From assembly GCF_000473265.1 (NCBI RefSeq), contig NZ_KI421511.1, positions 493,980 to 557,979 on the forward strand: 64,000 nucleotides of DNA, given 5' to 3'. Made by a program: the position numbers and the translations under genes. Origin of the DNA: Amycolatopsis thermoflava N1165. GTDB lineage: Bacteria; Actinomycetota; Actinomycetes; Mycobacteriales; Pseudonocardiaceae. The notes below the pieces were generated by a model, which searched no databases, was not told the origin of the DNA, and saw nothing but the letters and a program-made list of their open reading frames with translations. How positions within the stretch are numbered: the stretch's first letter is position 1; every line of letters begins with the position of its first letter. This document shows, piece after piece, positions 1 to 8,744 of this stretch.

Positions 1-1365
1 CCGAATGGGCAACTGACGTGGCATCGGGTGCAGCGTGGATGGAGTTGCGACGAGCTCGCCAAGCAGCTCAGGCGCAGTGTCACGGACGCGGGCGACGGAA
101 CGCCGGGCGTCAACGGGGACGTAGTTCGCCGGTGGGAGTCCGGCGACCGCCGACCGGACCCTCTGTACAAGAAGCACCTCGTTCTGGTCTTCGGTAAGCC
201 CGCAGCCGAGCTTGGCCTGTTGACTCCCGAGGAAATGGCGCTTCGCCCCAGCCCGGAGCTGTCCGCGAACGTCGATGATCCTGTCGACCGACGCCTGGTC
301 GGCGAGTTGGTGAAGAGGGTGATGCTGGAGATGATGGGCGGCGGGCCTCAGTTCGGCCGCGAGCTGTTTCTGAAAGGCGTTTTCGGGATGAGCCTGGCGC
401 CGTTGGCGGCCAGCGGACGTGAGATCCCGGACTCGATCGAAACACTCGCCGAGGGTCGCGGCAACCGCCTGGATCCTCGCATGGTCGAAGCGTACTCCGC
501 GGTCACCGCCTCTCATCGCCAAATGTACTGGGACAGTTCGGCCTCCGATCTGCTGCCGTCGGTGGTCGCACACGCAGGGCAGGGCGTCCGCAAGCTTCAA
601 GCGGTAAGTGATGTCGAGGTGCCCGGCGCCCGTCATCTCGCCGCGGCGGTCGCCGAAGAAGCCTTGATCGCGGCGCCACTCACCTTCTTCGACTTGGCAG
701 ATGCCGTTCGAGCAGAGCAGTTCTTCGACACGGCCGAAAACGCCGCGAAAGCCTCGCGTGATCACGCTCTGGTTGCCGCTGTGCTCGCGCACAGAGCGTT
801 CGTCCCTGGGTTCGCGCAGGACAAGCAAGGTACACAGCAGTACCTGGACGAAGCGTACGCACATGTCCCCCGTGGTGCGGGGCCGTTGCTGCGCTCGTGG
901 CTGCACTGCGTCGGCGCCGAAGTCCCAGCGCGTACCGGTCAGGTGCAGGCCAGCCTCGGTCATGTCCGCGCCGCCGAGGACGCCCTCGTGAGCGACGGCT
1001 CGGATCCGACGTGGCTTGACTACTTCGACTCCTCGCGGCTCGACGGGTTCGCGGGCAATGCGCTCTTGCTGGCGGGTCAACATCGCGCGGCAGCCGATCG
1101 GCTCGAAGCCGCCTTGAGCGCCGACACATCGGACAAGCAGCGGGGTGTCCTGCTCTTCGACCTCGCCAATGCACAGGCGTCGTTCGACGCCGAATCTGCG
1201 GCCGCAACGGCGGGCCGAGCTTGCGATGAGGCGATGGCGACGCGCTACGGCATGGCGGCGCAGCGCGCGGTCGAGGTGCGAGACGCCCTGAGTGCCACGC
1301 GCTACGTCGCCGAGTTGGAGGAGAGGCTCAACGCTCTCGAAGTTCCTGCGATCAGCGAAGCTTGA
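1..1365 (+). CDS. XRE-family helix-turn-helix regulator, 5' end cut by window edge
   Basis: The frame is open from base 1, and the residues before the first GTG (position 28) still read like the start of a helix-turn-helix (LTWHRVQRGWSCDELAKQL). The true start is therefore probably just outside the window. The N-terminal part holds an XRE-like HTH followed by VVRRWESGDRRPDP, the usual end of this domain. The remaining ~370 residues are alanine-rich and helical, resembling the TPR-like sensor half of ~400-450 aa actinomycete regulators. It ends directly against the stop of the convergent HAD remnant. The target is unknown, and nothing ties it to the catabolic locus downstream. Confidence 0.8.
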   Translation, partial: PNGQLTWHRVQRGWSCDELAKQLRRSVTDAGDGTPGVNGDVVRRWESGDRRPDPLYKKHLVLVFGKPAAELGLLTPEEMALRPSPELSANVDDPVDRRLVGELVKRVMLEMMGGGPQFGRELFLKGVFGMSLAPLAASGREIPDSIETLAEGRGNRLDPRMVEAYSAVTASHRQMYWDSSASDLLPSVVAHAGQGVRKLQAVSDVEVPGARHLAAAVAEEALIAAPLTFFDLADAVRAEQFFDTAENAAKASRDHALVAAVLAHRAFVPGFAQDKQGTQQYLDEAYAHVPRGAGPLLRSWLHCVGAEVPARTGQVQASLGHVRAAEDALVSDGSDPTWLDYFDSSRLDGFAGNALLLAGQHRAAADRLEAALSADTSDKQRGVLLFDLANAQASFDAESAAATAGRACDEAMATRYGMAAQRAVEVRDALSATRYVAELEERLNALEVPAISEA

Positions 1366-1790
1366 TCACCCGCGCGTCGCGTTGTACTCGCGGACAAGAG
1401 CTGGGAGCTGGTGCAAGCCGTCCAGCGAGAACAAACACTGCTCCTCCACCACGGGGTCCCGACGATTGTTCCCCCAGGGGCCGCGGCGGACCAGGGCGGT
1501 TGCGATGCCGACCTGCTGTGCCGGCTTGACATCGTTGTCCAACCGGTCGCCGACATACAGAACGGAGGCAGCCGGCACGCCAGCTTCCTCAATCACGCGG
1601 CTGAAGAAGGCAACGGAGGGTTTCTCTACGCCCCAGCTGTCGGACGTGCCGATCACATCGACCGGTAGGGCCAACGCCTTGAGGATTTGCTCCGCTCGTG
1701 CGGTCTGGTTCCCGGCCAGGCCGACTCGTATCCCTGCGGCTTTAGGTCAGGTGATGGGCACGGACTGTGCACGTCGCTCACCTCACCCAA
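1366..1790 (-). pseudogene. HAD-superfamily hydrolase remnant, N-terminus lost
   Basis: The frame encodes the C-terminal half of a HAD hydrolase: GLAGNQTARAEQIL, then DVIGTSDSWGVEKPSVAFF (motif III lysine) and LYVGDRLDNDVKPA (motif IV acidic pair), then ALVRRGPWG. The first in-frame ATG is at 1674, but recognisable homology runs further upstream to about 1746, where a TGA interrupts it. The preceding family-like residues lie in another frame. The N-terminal DxD nucleophile motif is absent. Only about 125 of the usual ~230 residues remain, so this is most likely a decayed gene. Confidence 0.6.
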
Positions 1791-2091
1791 TTGGCGCAAC
1801 AGGTGCGTCTTCAGGAGCGGCGGGTCTTCGCTGATGGACGTGAAACAGGTCAAGCGCCGCCCTTAGCGCGCACGACGCGGTTGCGGCCGCCGGCCTTCGC
1901 TGACTTCTTCCGCGGATCCAGGCGGACACGAGAACGGCTGACCCAGGGCCGAGCGGAACCAGCAGCCCGGGAGCGGCGGTTTCGCCGCAGATGCCGTGGT
2001 CGTGGTCCATCGGGCGGCACAGGCAGCCGCACTCGGTGTCGATCAGGAACTCCGCTCGGGCGAGAGCGGACGGCGATGTCGGGCCGCTCAC
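1783..2091 (-). CDS. small cysteine-rich hypothetical protein
   Basis: A GTG at 2091 is preceded by a strong GAGGAGG ribosome site with about 6 nt spacing and opens a 102-aa frame. Near the N-terminus it carries TECGCLCRPMDHDHGICGE, a C-x-C-x3..HDHGxC arrangement like that of short actinobacterial putative zinc-binding proteins. The C-terminal half is low-complexity and may be frame-damaged, since the adjacent HAD gene is also broken. Function unknown. The ribosome site and cysteine motif are the only support. Confidence 0.4.
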   Translation of the reverse strand: MSGPTSPSALARAEFLIDTECGCLCRPMDHDHGICGETAAPGLLVPLGPGSAVLVSAWIRGRSQRRPAAATASCALRAALDLFHVHQRRPAAPEDAPVAPIG

Positions 2092-2261
2092 GGGCCACCT
2101 CCTCGTCACGCGGGACGGCTCAGCATGCCACGCCCGTGGCCAAGTATCAAACAAACGGTCGGCAGTGAGCGCCTCTTGACCTGCTCGCGCGACCCAGCGC
2201 GATCTCTTCTCGCGCTGAGGCGATCACGCTCGCCTCTTTCGCTCCGGCTCGGCGGTAGGTA

Positions 2262-2279
2262 ACCTACCAATCGTTTGGA
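2262..2279 (+). promoter_or_regulatory. operator site A (18-bp palindrome) before the CoA-transferase operon
   Basis: ACCTACC-AATC-GTTTGGA matches the window-wide consensus ACCwAmC-N4-GkTTGGT. It ends only 16 bp before the GTG start at 2296. The flanking GGTAGGT immediately to the left makes an additional overlapping inverted repeat. Probably a repressor site for the TetR at 20465-21100 (inference). Confidence 0.6.
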
Positions 2280-2295
2280 TCGAAAGGAGTCACGT

Positions 2296-2973
2296 GTGGC
2301 GGTAGACAAAGTCGTCCCCTCGGCCGAGGCGGCCATCGCCGGCATCGGCGACGGTGCCACGGTGATGATCAGCGGGTTCGGGCCGCCCGGCCAGCCGGAT
2401 CTGCTCATCCAGGCCCTGCTCGAGTCAGACGTCACGGACCTGACTGTGATCAACAACAACGCCGGGGCGGGCGGTAAGGCGATCTCGGAGCTGTTCGCCG
2501 CCAAGCGGGTGCGCAAGGTGATCTGTTCGTTCCCCAAAGCCATCGGATCGACCGTGTTCGACGAGCTGTACCTCGCCGGGGAGATCGAGCTGGAGCTGGT
2601 GCCCCAGGGCACGCTGGCGGAACGCATCCGGGCCGCCGGTGCGGGCGTGGCGGGGTTCTACACGCCGACCGGCTACGGCACCGAGCTGGCCGAGGGCAAG
2701 GAAGTCCGGGTTCTGGACGGCCGTCCGTGCGTGTTCGAACGGCCGCTCGTCGCCGACTTCGCGTTGGTGCGCGCGTACCGGGCCGACGCGCACGGCAACC
2801 TCGTCTACCGCAAGACGGGCCGCAACTTCGGGCCGCTGATGGCCGCCGCCGCCGAAGTCACGATCGCGGAGGTGGGTGGCATCGTCCCGGTCGGGGCACT
2901 CGATCCGGAGGTCATCGTGACGCCGGGAATCTACGTCGACCGGGTGGTTCTCGCAGCGGAGGGGGATCGATGA
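2296..2973 (+). CDS. 3-oxoacid CoA-transferase family, subunit A
   Basis: A 225-aa class I CoA-transferase alpha subunit, similar to AtoD/PcaI/ScoA. It contains the nucleotide-binding-type motif MISGFGPPGQPDLLI, then TVINNNAGAGGKAISELF and FYTPTGYGTELAEGKE. GTG 2296 was chosen as start because AAAGGAG lies 5 nt before it; the frame extends upstream to a TTG without any ribosome site. It overlaps subunit B by ATGA, so the two are translationally coupled. First gene of a nine-gene operon (2296-10765) under operator A. It probably moves CoA from succinyl- or acetyl-CoA to a ring-cleavage-derived oxoacid; the substrate cannot be read from the sequence. Confidence 0.88.
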   Translation: MAVDKVVPSAEAAIAGIGDGATVMISGFGPPGQPDLLIQALLESDVTDLTVINNNAGAGGKAISELFAAKRVRKVICSFPKAIGSTVFDELYLAGEIELELVPQGTLAERIRAAGAGVAGFYTPTGYGTELAEGKEVRVLDGRPCVFERPLVADFALVRAYRADAHGNLVYRKTGRNFGPLMAAAAEVTIAEVGGIVPVGALDPEVIVTPGIYVDRVVLAAEGDR

Positions 2974-3635
2974 GCTGGTCTCGGCACGAAATCGCGGCCA
3001 GGGCGGCCCGGGACATCCCGGACGGCGCCTACGTGAACCTGGGGATCGGCATGCCGACACTGGTCGCCGACCACGTTCCCGAAGGCAAGCAGTTCATCCT
3101 CCACACCGAGAACGGCATGCTGGGGATGGGACGCGCGGCGACGGAGGACGAGATCGACCCCGACCTCATCAACGCGGGCAAGATCCACGTCACCGAGGAG
3201 CCCGGTGCCGCCTACTTCGACCACGCCGAGTCCTTCGGCATGATCCGCGGCGGCCACCTGAGCTACTGCGTGATCGGTGCCTACCAGGTGTCGCAGGACG
3301 GTGACCTCGCCAACTGGCGGACGACGTCGCCCACGGTCATCCCCGGTGTCGGCGGCGCGATGGACCTTGCGGTGGGCGCCCGGCACGTCTTCGTGGCGAT
3401 GGACCTGTTCACCCGCTCCGGAGAGTGCAAGCTCGTCAAGACGTGCACCTATCCGCTGACGGCGACGCGGTGCGTCGAGCGGGTCTACAGCGATCACGGG
3501 GTCTTCGAGCCGTCTCCGGACGGGTTCCGCGTCGTCGAACTCGCTGAGGGCGTCGAGATCGACGATCTTCGTCAGCGCAGCGGTCTCGACCTCATCGACA
3601 CCGTGCCGGGCGCGACCGGGAAAGGAACATCATGA
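2970..3635 (+). CDS. 3-oxoacid CoA-transferase family, subunit B
   Basis: A 221-aa beta subunit. The family's catalytic glutamate lies in LHTENGMLGMG, the ENG motif that forms the glutamyl-CoA intermediate. It also has NLGIGMPTLVADHV near the N-terminus and GVGGAMDLAVGA in the centre. The start overlaps the end of subunit A (ATGA), and its own stop overlaps the next gene in the same way. Full length for the family. Acts with the preceding subunit as a heteromeric CoA-transferase. Confidence 0.9.
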   Translation: MSWSRHEIAARAARDIPDGAYVNLGIGMPTLVADHVPEGKQFILHTENGMLGMGRAATEDEIDPDLINAGKIHVTEEPGAAYFDHAESFGMIRGGHLSYCVIGAYQVSQDGDLANWRTTSPTVIPGVGGAMDLAVGARHVFVAMDLFTRSGECKLVKTCTYPLTATRCVERVYSDHGVFEPSPDGFRVVELAEGVEIDDLRQRSGLDLIDTVPGATGKGTS

Positions 3636-4477
3636 CGGAGACGAACGCGCTTCCGGTGTCCTGGGGCGGGCGAGCCTGGACGGGGTCGACGACCTGGCCC
3701 ACACGGACGTCGAAGGCGTACGACCTGGCGGTGCGGCTGGAAGTCGGCATGACACAACACGCCGCCCACGAGCGCTTCGGGTACCGGCTCGTGCAGCAGC
3801 ACGGTGACCACAACTACCCGAAGGGCATCTCGGCCGCGATGGAGCTGATGTCGATGCCCGGTCACTGCGGCACGCACGTCGACTCCCTCGGCCACATCTC
3901 GGTCGACGGGTGCGTCACGGGTGGTCGTGACATCACCTCCGTGCAGTCCGAAACGGACGGTGTGCCGATCGGTTCGGTCGAGGAACTCCCGCCGCTGGTC
4001 GGGCCCGGTCACCTCGTCGACGGTGAGGCGCTGTTCGGGCGGGAGATGACGAACCGCGACGGTTTCGGTGCGCGGGAGCTCGAGGAGTGGTTCGCCGAGC
4101 GCCCGGAGCCGGGGCCCGGTTCGGTCGTCCTGTTCCGCACCGGGTTGATGAAGTACTGGGACACTCCCGAGCGCTATCTCGGCACCGGTGTCGGACTGCC
4201 GGGCGTGTCGCTCTCCGGGGCGGAGTGGTTGTCCGCACGGGGTGTTCTCGCCGTGGGCGGCGACACCGCGAGCTTCGAGCACAAGCCGGAGTGGACGGTT
4301 CCCGCGCTCGACGTCCACGTGCACTTCCTCATGAAGTCCGCGATTCCCATCATGGAATCGGTTTACCTGGAGGGGCTCGCGGCCGACGGGGTGCACGACA
4401 GGTTCTTCTTCGTCGCCACCCCGCTGCGCATCAAGGGCGGCACCGGTTCCCCCATCCGTCCCCTCGCCTTCGTGTAA
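3632..4477 (+). CDS. cyclase / kynurenine-formamidase-like metal-dependent hydrolase
   Basis: A 281-aa protein of the 'putative cyclase' family (KynB, isatin hydrolase relatives). The metal-binding signature is seen as HCGTHVDSLGH, equivalent to the HxGTHxDxPxH of the family, with serine in place of proline. Family members hydrolyse cyclic amides or imides, or open lactone-like rings. Translationally coupled to the CoA-transferase (ATGA) and followed by the biotin genes, so a ring-opening or hydrolysis step in the same pathway is likely. It is longer than KynB (~210 aa), closer to the isatin-hydrolase group. A second, divergent member is at 22842. Confidence 0.8.
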   Translation: MTETNALPVSWGGRAWTGSTTWPTRTSKAYDLAVRLEVGMTQHAAHERFGYRLVQQHGDHNYPKGISAAMELMSMPGHCGTHVDSLGHISVDGCVTGGRDITSVQSETDGVPIGSVEELPPLVGPGHLVDGEALFGREMTNRDGFGARELEEWFAERPEPGPGSVVLFRTGLMKYWDTPERYLGTGVGLPGVSLSGAEWLSARGVLAVGGDTASFEHKPEWTVPALDVHVHFLMKSAIPIMESVYLEGLAADGVHDRFFFVATPLRIKGGTGSPIRPLAFV

Positions 4478-4528
4478 GCCCGGGCGCGCCCGGAACTCCC
4501 TCGAATCGTTCGACTGAAGGACAGACCA

Positions 4529-5026
4529 ATGACGCTCACCCCGGCGGACATCAAGCTCATCGTCGCCGCCCTGCAGGAGTCGGAGTGGGACCAGGCCGAG
4601 GTCGTCGTCGGGGACGTCCGGGTCGCGGTCGCCCGCAACGGGGCGACTCTCGACTCGGCGTCCGCCCCGGCGACGGCTCCCGCTCCAGCTGCGGCGGCCG
4701 CGCCTGCTCCCGCCCCCGTCGCCGCTGCTCCGGCGGTCCCGGCTCCGCACGCCCCGCAGGAACCCGAGCCCGCCGCCGAGGGGGGCCACGTCGTGACCGC
4801 GCCCAGCGTCGGCGTGTTCTGGCGCGCCCCGGAGCCCGGTGCGAAGCCGTTCGTCGAGGTCGGCTCGAAGGTTGCCGCGGATGACACGATCGGCATCGTC
4901 GAGGTCATGAAGCTGATGAGCAACGTGACCGCCGGAGTGGCCGGCACCGTCACGGCGGTGCACGCGGAAAACGCGCAGGGCGTCGAGTTCGGCACGCCGC
5001 TGGTGACGATCCAGCCGGAGAACTGA
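4529..5026 (+). CDS. accB: biotin carboxyl carrier protein (AccB-type)
   Basis: A 165-aa carrier. It has a short N-terminal segment, an Ala/Pro-rich flexible linker (about residues 48-85) and a biotinyl domain with EVMKLMSNV, in which Lys128 is the biotinylation site. The linker and the motif are typical of AccB of multi-subunit carboxylases. It lies 1 nt before a biotin carboxylase gene and close to a carboxyltransferase-like gene, so these three probably form one biotin enzyme. No AccA/AccD or propionyl-type carboxyltransferase lies nearby. Confidence 0.92.
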   Translation: MTLTPADIKLIVAALQESEWDQAEVVVGDVRVAVARNGATLDSASAPATAPAPAAAAAPAPAPVAAAPAVPAPHAPQEPEPAAEGGHVVTAPSVGVFWRAPEPGAKPFVEVGSKVAADDTIGIVEVMKLMSNVTAGVAGTVTAVHAENAQGVEFGTPLVTIQPEN

Positions 5027-5027
5027 G

Positions 5028-6386
5028 ATGCGGAGCCTGCTCATCGCCAACCGCGGCGAAATCGCCGTCCGCATCGTGCGCGCCTGCTTCGACGAGGGGA
5101 TCGAAAGTGTGCTGGCCGTTTCGGCGGCCGACACGGACTCGCTCGCGGCCCGGCTGGCCGACCGGGTGGTCGTCATCGGTCCCGCGTCGGCATCGGACAG
5201 CTACCTGTCGGTGGATCGGGTGGTCGCGGCGGCGCTTTACGCCGGGTGCGACGCGCTGCACCCCGGCTACGGCTTCCTGTCCGAGCGTCCCGAGCTGGTG
5301 GACGCGTGCGAAGATAACAAGATCACCTACGTCGGGCCGCCGGCCGACATCATGAGGCGCTCGGGTTCGAAGCTGGGTGCCCGGGACGTCGCGGAGGAGG
5401 CCGGGATCCCGACCGGGAAGGGCACACCCGGGCTCCGGGACGTGGCGGACGCCGTGCGCGCCGCGGAAGCGCTGGACAACTTCCCATTGTTGCTGAAAGC
5501 CTCCGCCGGTGGTGGCGGCCGTGGCATGACGATCGTTCGCAACCTGGACGATCTGCGCGCCGGGTTCGCGCGGTCCTCCACCGAGGCCGAGCGGGCGTTC
5601 GGTGACGGGACCGTGTACTTGGAGCCCTACATCGAGAAGGCGCGTCACGTCGAGGTGCAGATCCTCGCCGACACGCACGGCAACGTCTGCCACCTCGGCG
5701 AACGGGACTGCTCGACGCAGCGCCGCTACCAGAAGATCATCGAGGAGGCGCCCGGTGCGGGTCTGCCCGAGGAACTCGCCGAGGCGATCCGCACCTCCGC
5801 GGTGAAGCTCTGCCGGGCATTGGGCTACGTGGGGGCCGGCACCGTCGAGTTCCTGGTCGACGCGAAAACGCACCGGTTCGTCTTCCTCGAGGTGAACGCC
5901 CGGGTCCAGGTGGAGCACCCGATCACCGAGATGGTCACCGGTGTCGACATCGTCCGCGAGCAGTTGCGCATCGCCCGGGGCGAACCGCTGTCCTTCCGGC
6001 AGGAGGATGTGCGGCTCGACGGCCACGCGATCGAGTGCCGCATCAACGCCGAGGATCCGCGGGCCGGCTTCCGGCCGACGCCCGGACGGATCGAAAAGTG
6101 GACCGTGCCGCAAGGGGCGGGTGTCCGGGTCGACACCTACGCCCACGATGGTGCGGTCGTGGCGCCCTGGTACGACTCGCTGGTCGCGAAGGTGATCGTG
6201 CACGCGCCCGACCGTCCCGCCGCGGTCGACCTGATGCGCCGGACGCTCGCGCGCACACGGGCCGAGGGCATTTCGACCACCGTCGACGTGCACCGGGCCA
6301 TCCTCGACGATCCCGCCTTCGCCGAAGCCCCGGTCACCACCCGCTGGCTCGAGGAGCAGTTCCTGCCCTCGTGGCTGGACGACTAG
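5028..6386 (+). CDS. accC: biotin carboxylase (AccC-type)
   Basis: A 452-aa ATP-grasp biotin carboxylase, the usual length for AccC. Visible are the start LIANRGEIAVRIVRAC, the glycine-rich ATP loop KASAGGGGRGM, RDCSTQRRYQKIIEEAP, and the signature EVNARVQVEHPITE, where an alanine replaces the usual threonine. It carboxylates biotin on the carrier encoded just upstream using ATP and bicarbonate. The acceptor enzyme is probably the DRE-TIM protein encoded 9 nt downstream. Confidence 0.93.
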   Translation: MRSLLIANRGEIAVRIVRACFDEGIESVLAVSAADTDSLAARLADRVVVIGPASASDSYLSVDRVVAAALYAGCDALHPGYGFLSERPELVDACEDNKITYVGPPADIMRRSGSKLGARDVAEEAGIPTGKGTPGLRDVADAVRAAEALDNFPLLLKASAGGGGRGMTIVRNLDDLRAGFARSSTEAERAFGDGTVYLEPYIEKARHVEVQILADTHGNVCHLGERDCSTQRRYQKIIEEAPGAGLPEELAEAIRTSAVKLCRALGYVGAGTVEFLVDAKTHRFVFLEVNARVQVEHPITEMVTGVDIVREQLRIARGEPLSFRQEDVRLDGHAIECRINAEDPRAGFRPTPGRIEKWTVPQGAGVRVDTYAHDGAVVAPWYDSLVAKVIVHAPDRPAAVDLMRRTLARTRAEGISTTVDVHRAILDDPAFAEAPVTTRWLEEQFLPSWLDD

Positions 6387-6395
6387 GAGAGTCCG

Positions 6396-7859
6396 ATGAA
6401 CATCGATTTCGTCGACCAGACCCTGCGCGACGGTCAGCAGAGCCTGTGGGGCATGCGGATGCGCGCCTTCGAGGCCGCGCCCGCGTTGCCTCACCTCAGG
6501 CGCGCCGGGTACCGCACGATCGACTTGACCGGTGCCGGCATGTTCACGGTTCTGCTGCGCGAGTACCACGACGATCCGTGGGGCACGCTGGACTTCCTCG
6601 TCGCCGGTCTGGGCGGGAACGAGCTGCGCTCGGGCCTGCGGACCATCAGCTGCGTCGGCTTCGCCCCCACGCCGCAGGCGATCCTCGACCTGTGGATCAG
6701 CACGCTGATCAAGCACGGCGCGACCAGCTTCTGGCTGTACGACTGCCTCTACGACATGGAGACCATGCGGCACATGGCCGAGGTGGTTGCCAAGGCCGGC
6801 GGTCAGCCCGTGCCCGCGGTGATGTACGGGCTGACCGACGTGCACGACGACGCGTTCTTCGCCGAGCGCGCCGGGCAGATGGCCTCGTGGCCGGGCGTGG
6901 AGTCGGTCTACGTCGAGGACGCGGCCGGCGTGCTGAAGCCGGAGCGCGCCAAGACGCTGCTGCCGGCAATCCGGGCCGCGACGGGCGACATCCCGCTGGA
7001 GATGCACGCGCACAACACGACGGGGCTCGCGCAGCACAACTACATCGTCGCCGTGGAGAGCGGTTTCCAGCGGCTGCACACCGCGTCGCGGCCGCTGGCC
7101 AACGGCCCGTCGTTGCCCTCCACCGAGATGATGAGCGTGATCGTCGAGCACCTGGGCCACACCCACGGTCTGGACACCTCGACGTTCGCGCCGGTGGCGG
7201 CGAGCCTGGAGGAGGCGGCGCGGATCGGCGGGCACCCGCTGGGCGTGCCGGCCGAGTACGACCCGCGGATCTACGATCACCAGCTGCCCGGCGGCATGAC
7301 CGGCACCCTGATCAACCAGCTCGAACGCCACGGCATGGGTCATCGGCTCCCCGAGGTCCTCGAGGCGATCCCGCAGGTTCGCGTCGATCTGGGCTCGCCG
7401 ATCATGGCCACTCCGTTCTCCCAGTTCGTCGGCATCCAGGCGGTGCTCAACATCGTCACCGGCAAGCCGTACGAGATCGTGCCGGACGAGGTGGTCCACT
7501 ACGCCCTCGGCCACTACGGGCCGTTGCCGGCACCGATCGCGCCGGACGTCCTGGACCGGATCCTGAGCAGTCCGCGCGCGAAGCAGCTGGCGGGCTGGGA
7601 GCGGCCGGACCCCTCGCTGAGCGAGATCCGCAAGAACTTCCCGAGCGGGATCTCCGACGAGGAACTGCTGTTGCGCTACATGTTCTCCGACGAGGAGGTC
7701 GACCAGATGATCGCCAAGGGGCCGGTGCGGACCGACCCGCGGCGCAGCGCGAACCACATCGTGGACGCGATCCTCGACCTGATCGCTGATCCCGGCGGGA
7801 GCCGCTCGTTCGCGGTGTCCACACCGGACTTCAGCCTCAAACTGGGAAAGGCGAACTGA
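6396..7859 (+). CDS. carboxyltransferase-like (HMGL/PYC type) DRE-TIM protein lacking the carbamylated lysine
   Basis: 487 aa. N-terminal TIM barrel like the carboxyltransferase domain of pyruvate carboxylase, oxaloacetate decarboxylase alpha and transcarboxylase 5S (FVDQTLRDGQQSLWGMRMR), followed by a PYC/OADA-type region (HQLPGGMTGTLINQL, MATPFSQFVGIQAV). Expected metal ligands are present as Asp12, His204 and His206 (MHAHN). The lysine that family members carbamylate (IKDMAG) is replaced by Glu174 in VYVEDAAG. The neighbouring biotin carrier and carboxylase argue for a biotin-linked reaction, but the substitution could mean lyase or decarboxylase chemistry. A close paralogue at 21367 has the same change. 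Confidence 0.82.
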   Translation: MNIDFVDQTLRDGQQSLWGMRMRAFEAAPALPHLRRAGYRTIDLTGAGMFTVLLREYHDDPWGTLDFLVAGLGGNELRSGLRTISCVGFAPTPQAILDLWISTLIKHGATSFWLYDCLYDMETMRHMAEVVAKAGGQPVPAVMYGLTDVHDDAFFAERAGQMASWPGVESVYVEDAAGVLKPERAKTLLPAIRAATGDIPLEMHAHNTTGLAQHNYIVAVESGFQRLHTASRPLANGPSLPSTEMMSVIVEHLGHTHGLDTSTFAPVAASLEEAARIGGHPLGVPAEYDPRIYDHQLPGGMTGTLINQLERHGMGHRLPEVLEAIPQVRVDLGSPIMATPFSQFVGIQAVLNIVTGKPYEIVPDEVVHYALGHYGPLPAPIAPDVLDRILSSPRAKQLAGWERPDPSLSEIRKNFPSGISDEELLLRYMFSDEEVDQMIAKGPVRTDPRRSANHIVDAILDLIADPGGSRSFAVSTPDFSLKLGKAN

Positions 7860-7860
7860 G

Positions 7861-8694
7861 GTGGAGGAGTGTCTGCTGGTCGAGCGCGACGGCCCGGTGA
7901 CCTGGTTGACGCTCAACCGACCGGACCGGCTCAACGCGCTGTCCGACGAGCTTCTGAAGAGCCTCGGCGACGCGCTGGAGGAGAGCACGTCCACCGACGC
8001 CGCCGTCGTCGTCATCCGCGGCTCTGGGCGGTCGTTCTGCGCGGGGTACGACATCGCGCCGGACTCCGCGGAGGTCGGGTACGCGGCCGAGCGCACGCCG
8101 GTCCAGGACCGGGACCGGTTGCTGGGCAACATCGAATTGTTCACCCGGATCTGGCGGCACCCGCAACCGGTGATCGCGCAGGTGCACGGGCACTGCGTGG
8201 CCGGCGGCGCCCAGCTGGCCTCCTTGTGCGACATCACCATCGTCGCCGAGGACGCCAAGATCATGACCTCGCCCGCGCTGCCACTGGGCGGTGGATACCT
8301 CTCGCCGTTGTGGGTGCACCGGGTGGGCCCCCAGCGGGCGAAGCTGATGTCCTTCGACGCGGGCCGGAAGATCTCGGGGAAGGTTGCGGCGGAGTGGGGC
8401 TGGGCGGCCGAAGCGGTGCCCGCGGACGACCTGGAGTCCTACGTCCGGCGCACAGCGCATTCGCTCGCACGCACCCCCGCGCCGTTGTTGCGCTTGAAGA
8501 AGGAAGCGGTCAACCGAACGATCGAGCTGCAGGGGTTGCTGACCTATGCCCGCACCGGGGCCGAGACCGATGCGCTGCTGCACCAGACCCCGGAGGTCAA
8601 GTATTTCCAGGAGTCGATCAAGGAGCTCGGCCTGAAAGGTGCCATCGCGGCGTTCAACGCGCCGTTCGCGGAACGGTTCGGCCGCGATGCATGA
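7861..8694 (+). CDS. crotonase-family protein (enoyl-CoA hydratase-like), atypical active site
   Basis: 277 aa with the crotonase fold. Oxyanion-hole segments are IRGSGRSFCAGYDI and HCVAGGAQLASLCD. The two glutamates of classical enoyl-CoA hydratase are both missing: the first position reads SPALPLGGGYLSP, and the second reads RAKLMSF instead of an AME-type sequence. It may therefore be a crotonase hydrolase, isomerase or C-C bond hydrolase rather than a hydratase. The start is a GTG one base after the preceding stop. It shares the LGGG(F/Y)(I/L)SPLW block with the crotonase at 15478, so the two probably act on related CoA esters. Confidence 0.85.
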   Translation: MEECLLVERDGPVTWLTLNRPDRLNALSDELLKSLGDALEESTSTDAAVVVIRGSGRSFCAGYDIAPDSAEVGYAAERTPVQDRDRLLGNIELFTRIWRHPQPVIAQVHGHCVAGGAQLASLCDITIVAEDAKIMTSPALPLGGGYLSPLWVHRVGPQRAKLMSFDAGRKISGKVAAEWGWAAEAVPADDLESYVRRTAHSLARTPAPLLRLKKEAVNRTIELQGLLTYARTGAETDALLHQTPEVKYFQESIKELGLKGAIAAFNAPFAERFGRDA

Positions 8695-8744
8695 CAACGC
8701 GCCGCCGTGCTCGTGGCGACTCGACAGCTGATGGAGGAAAGAAC

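Noticed and set aside
3572-5176. 534-codon minus-strand frame over the cyclase and biotin carrier genes
   Set aside because: Shadow of plus-strand genes with clear motifs; arginine/glycine-rich, no ribosome site.
4950-8264. A 1104-codon open frame on the minus strand
   Set aside because: It is antisense to well-supported biotin carboxylase and carboxyltransferase-like genes, has the composition of a high-GC shadow frame and no family motifs.
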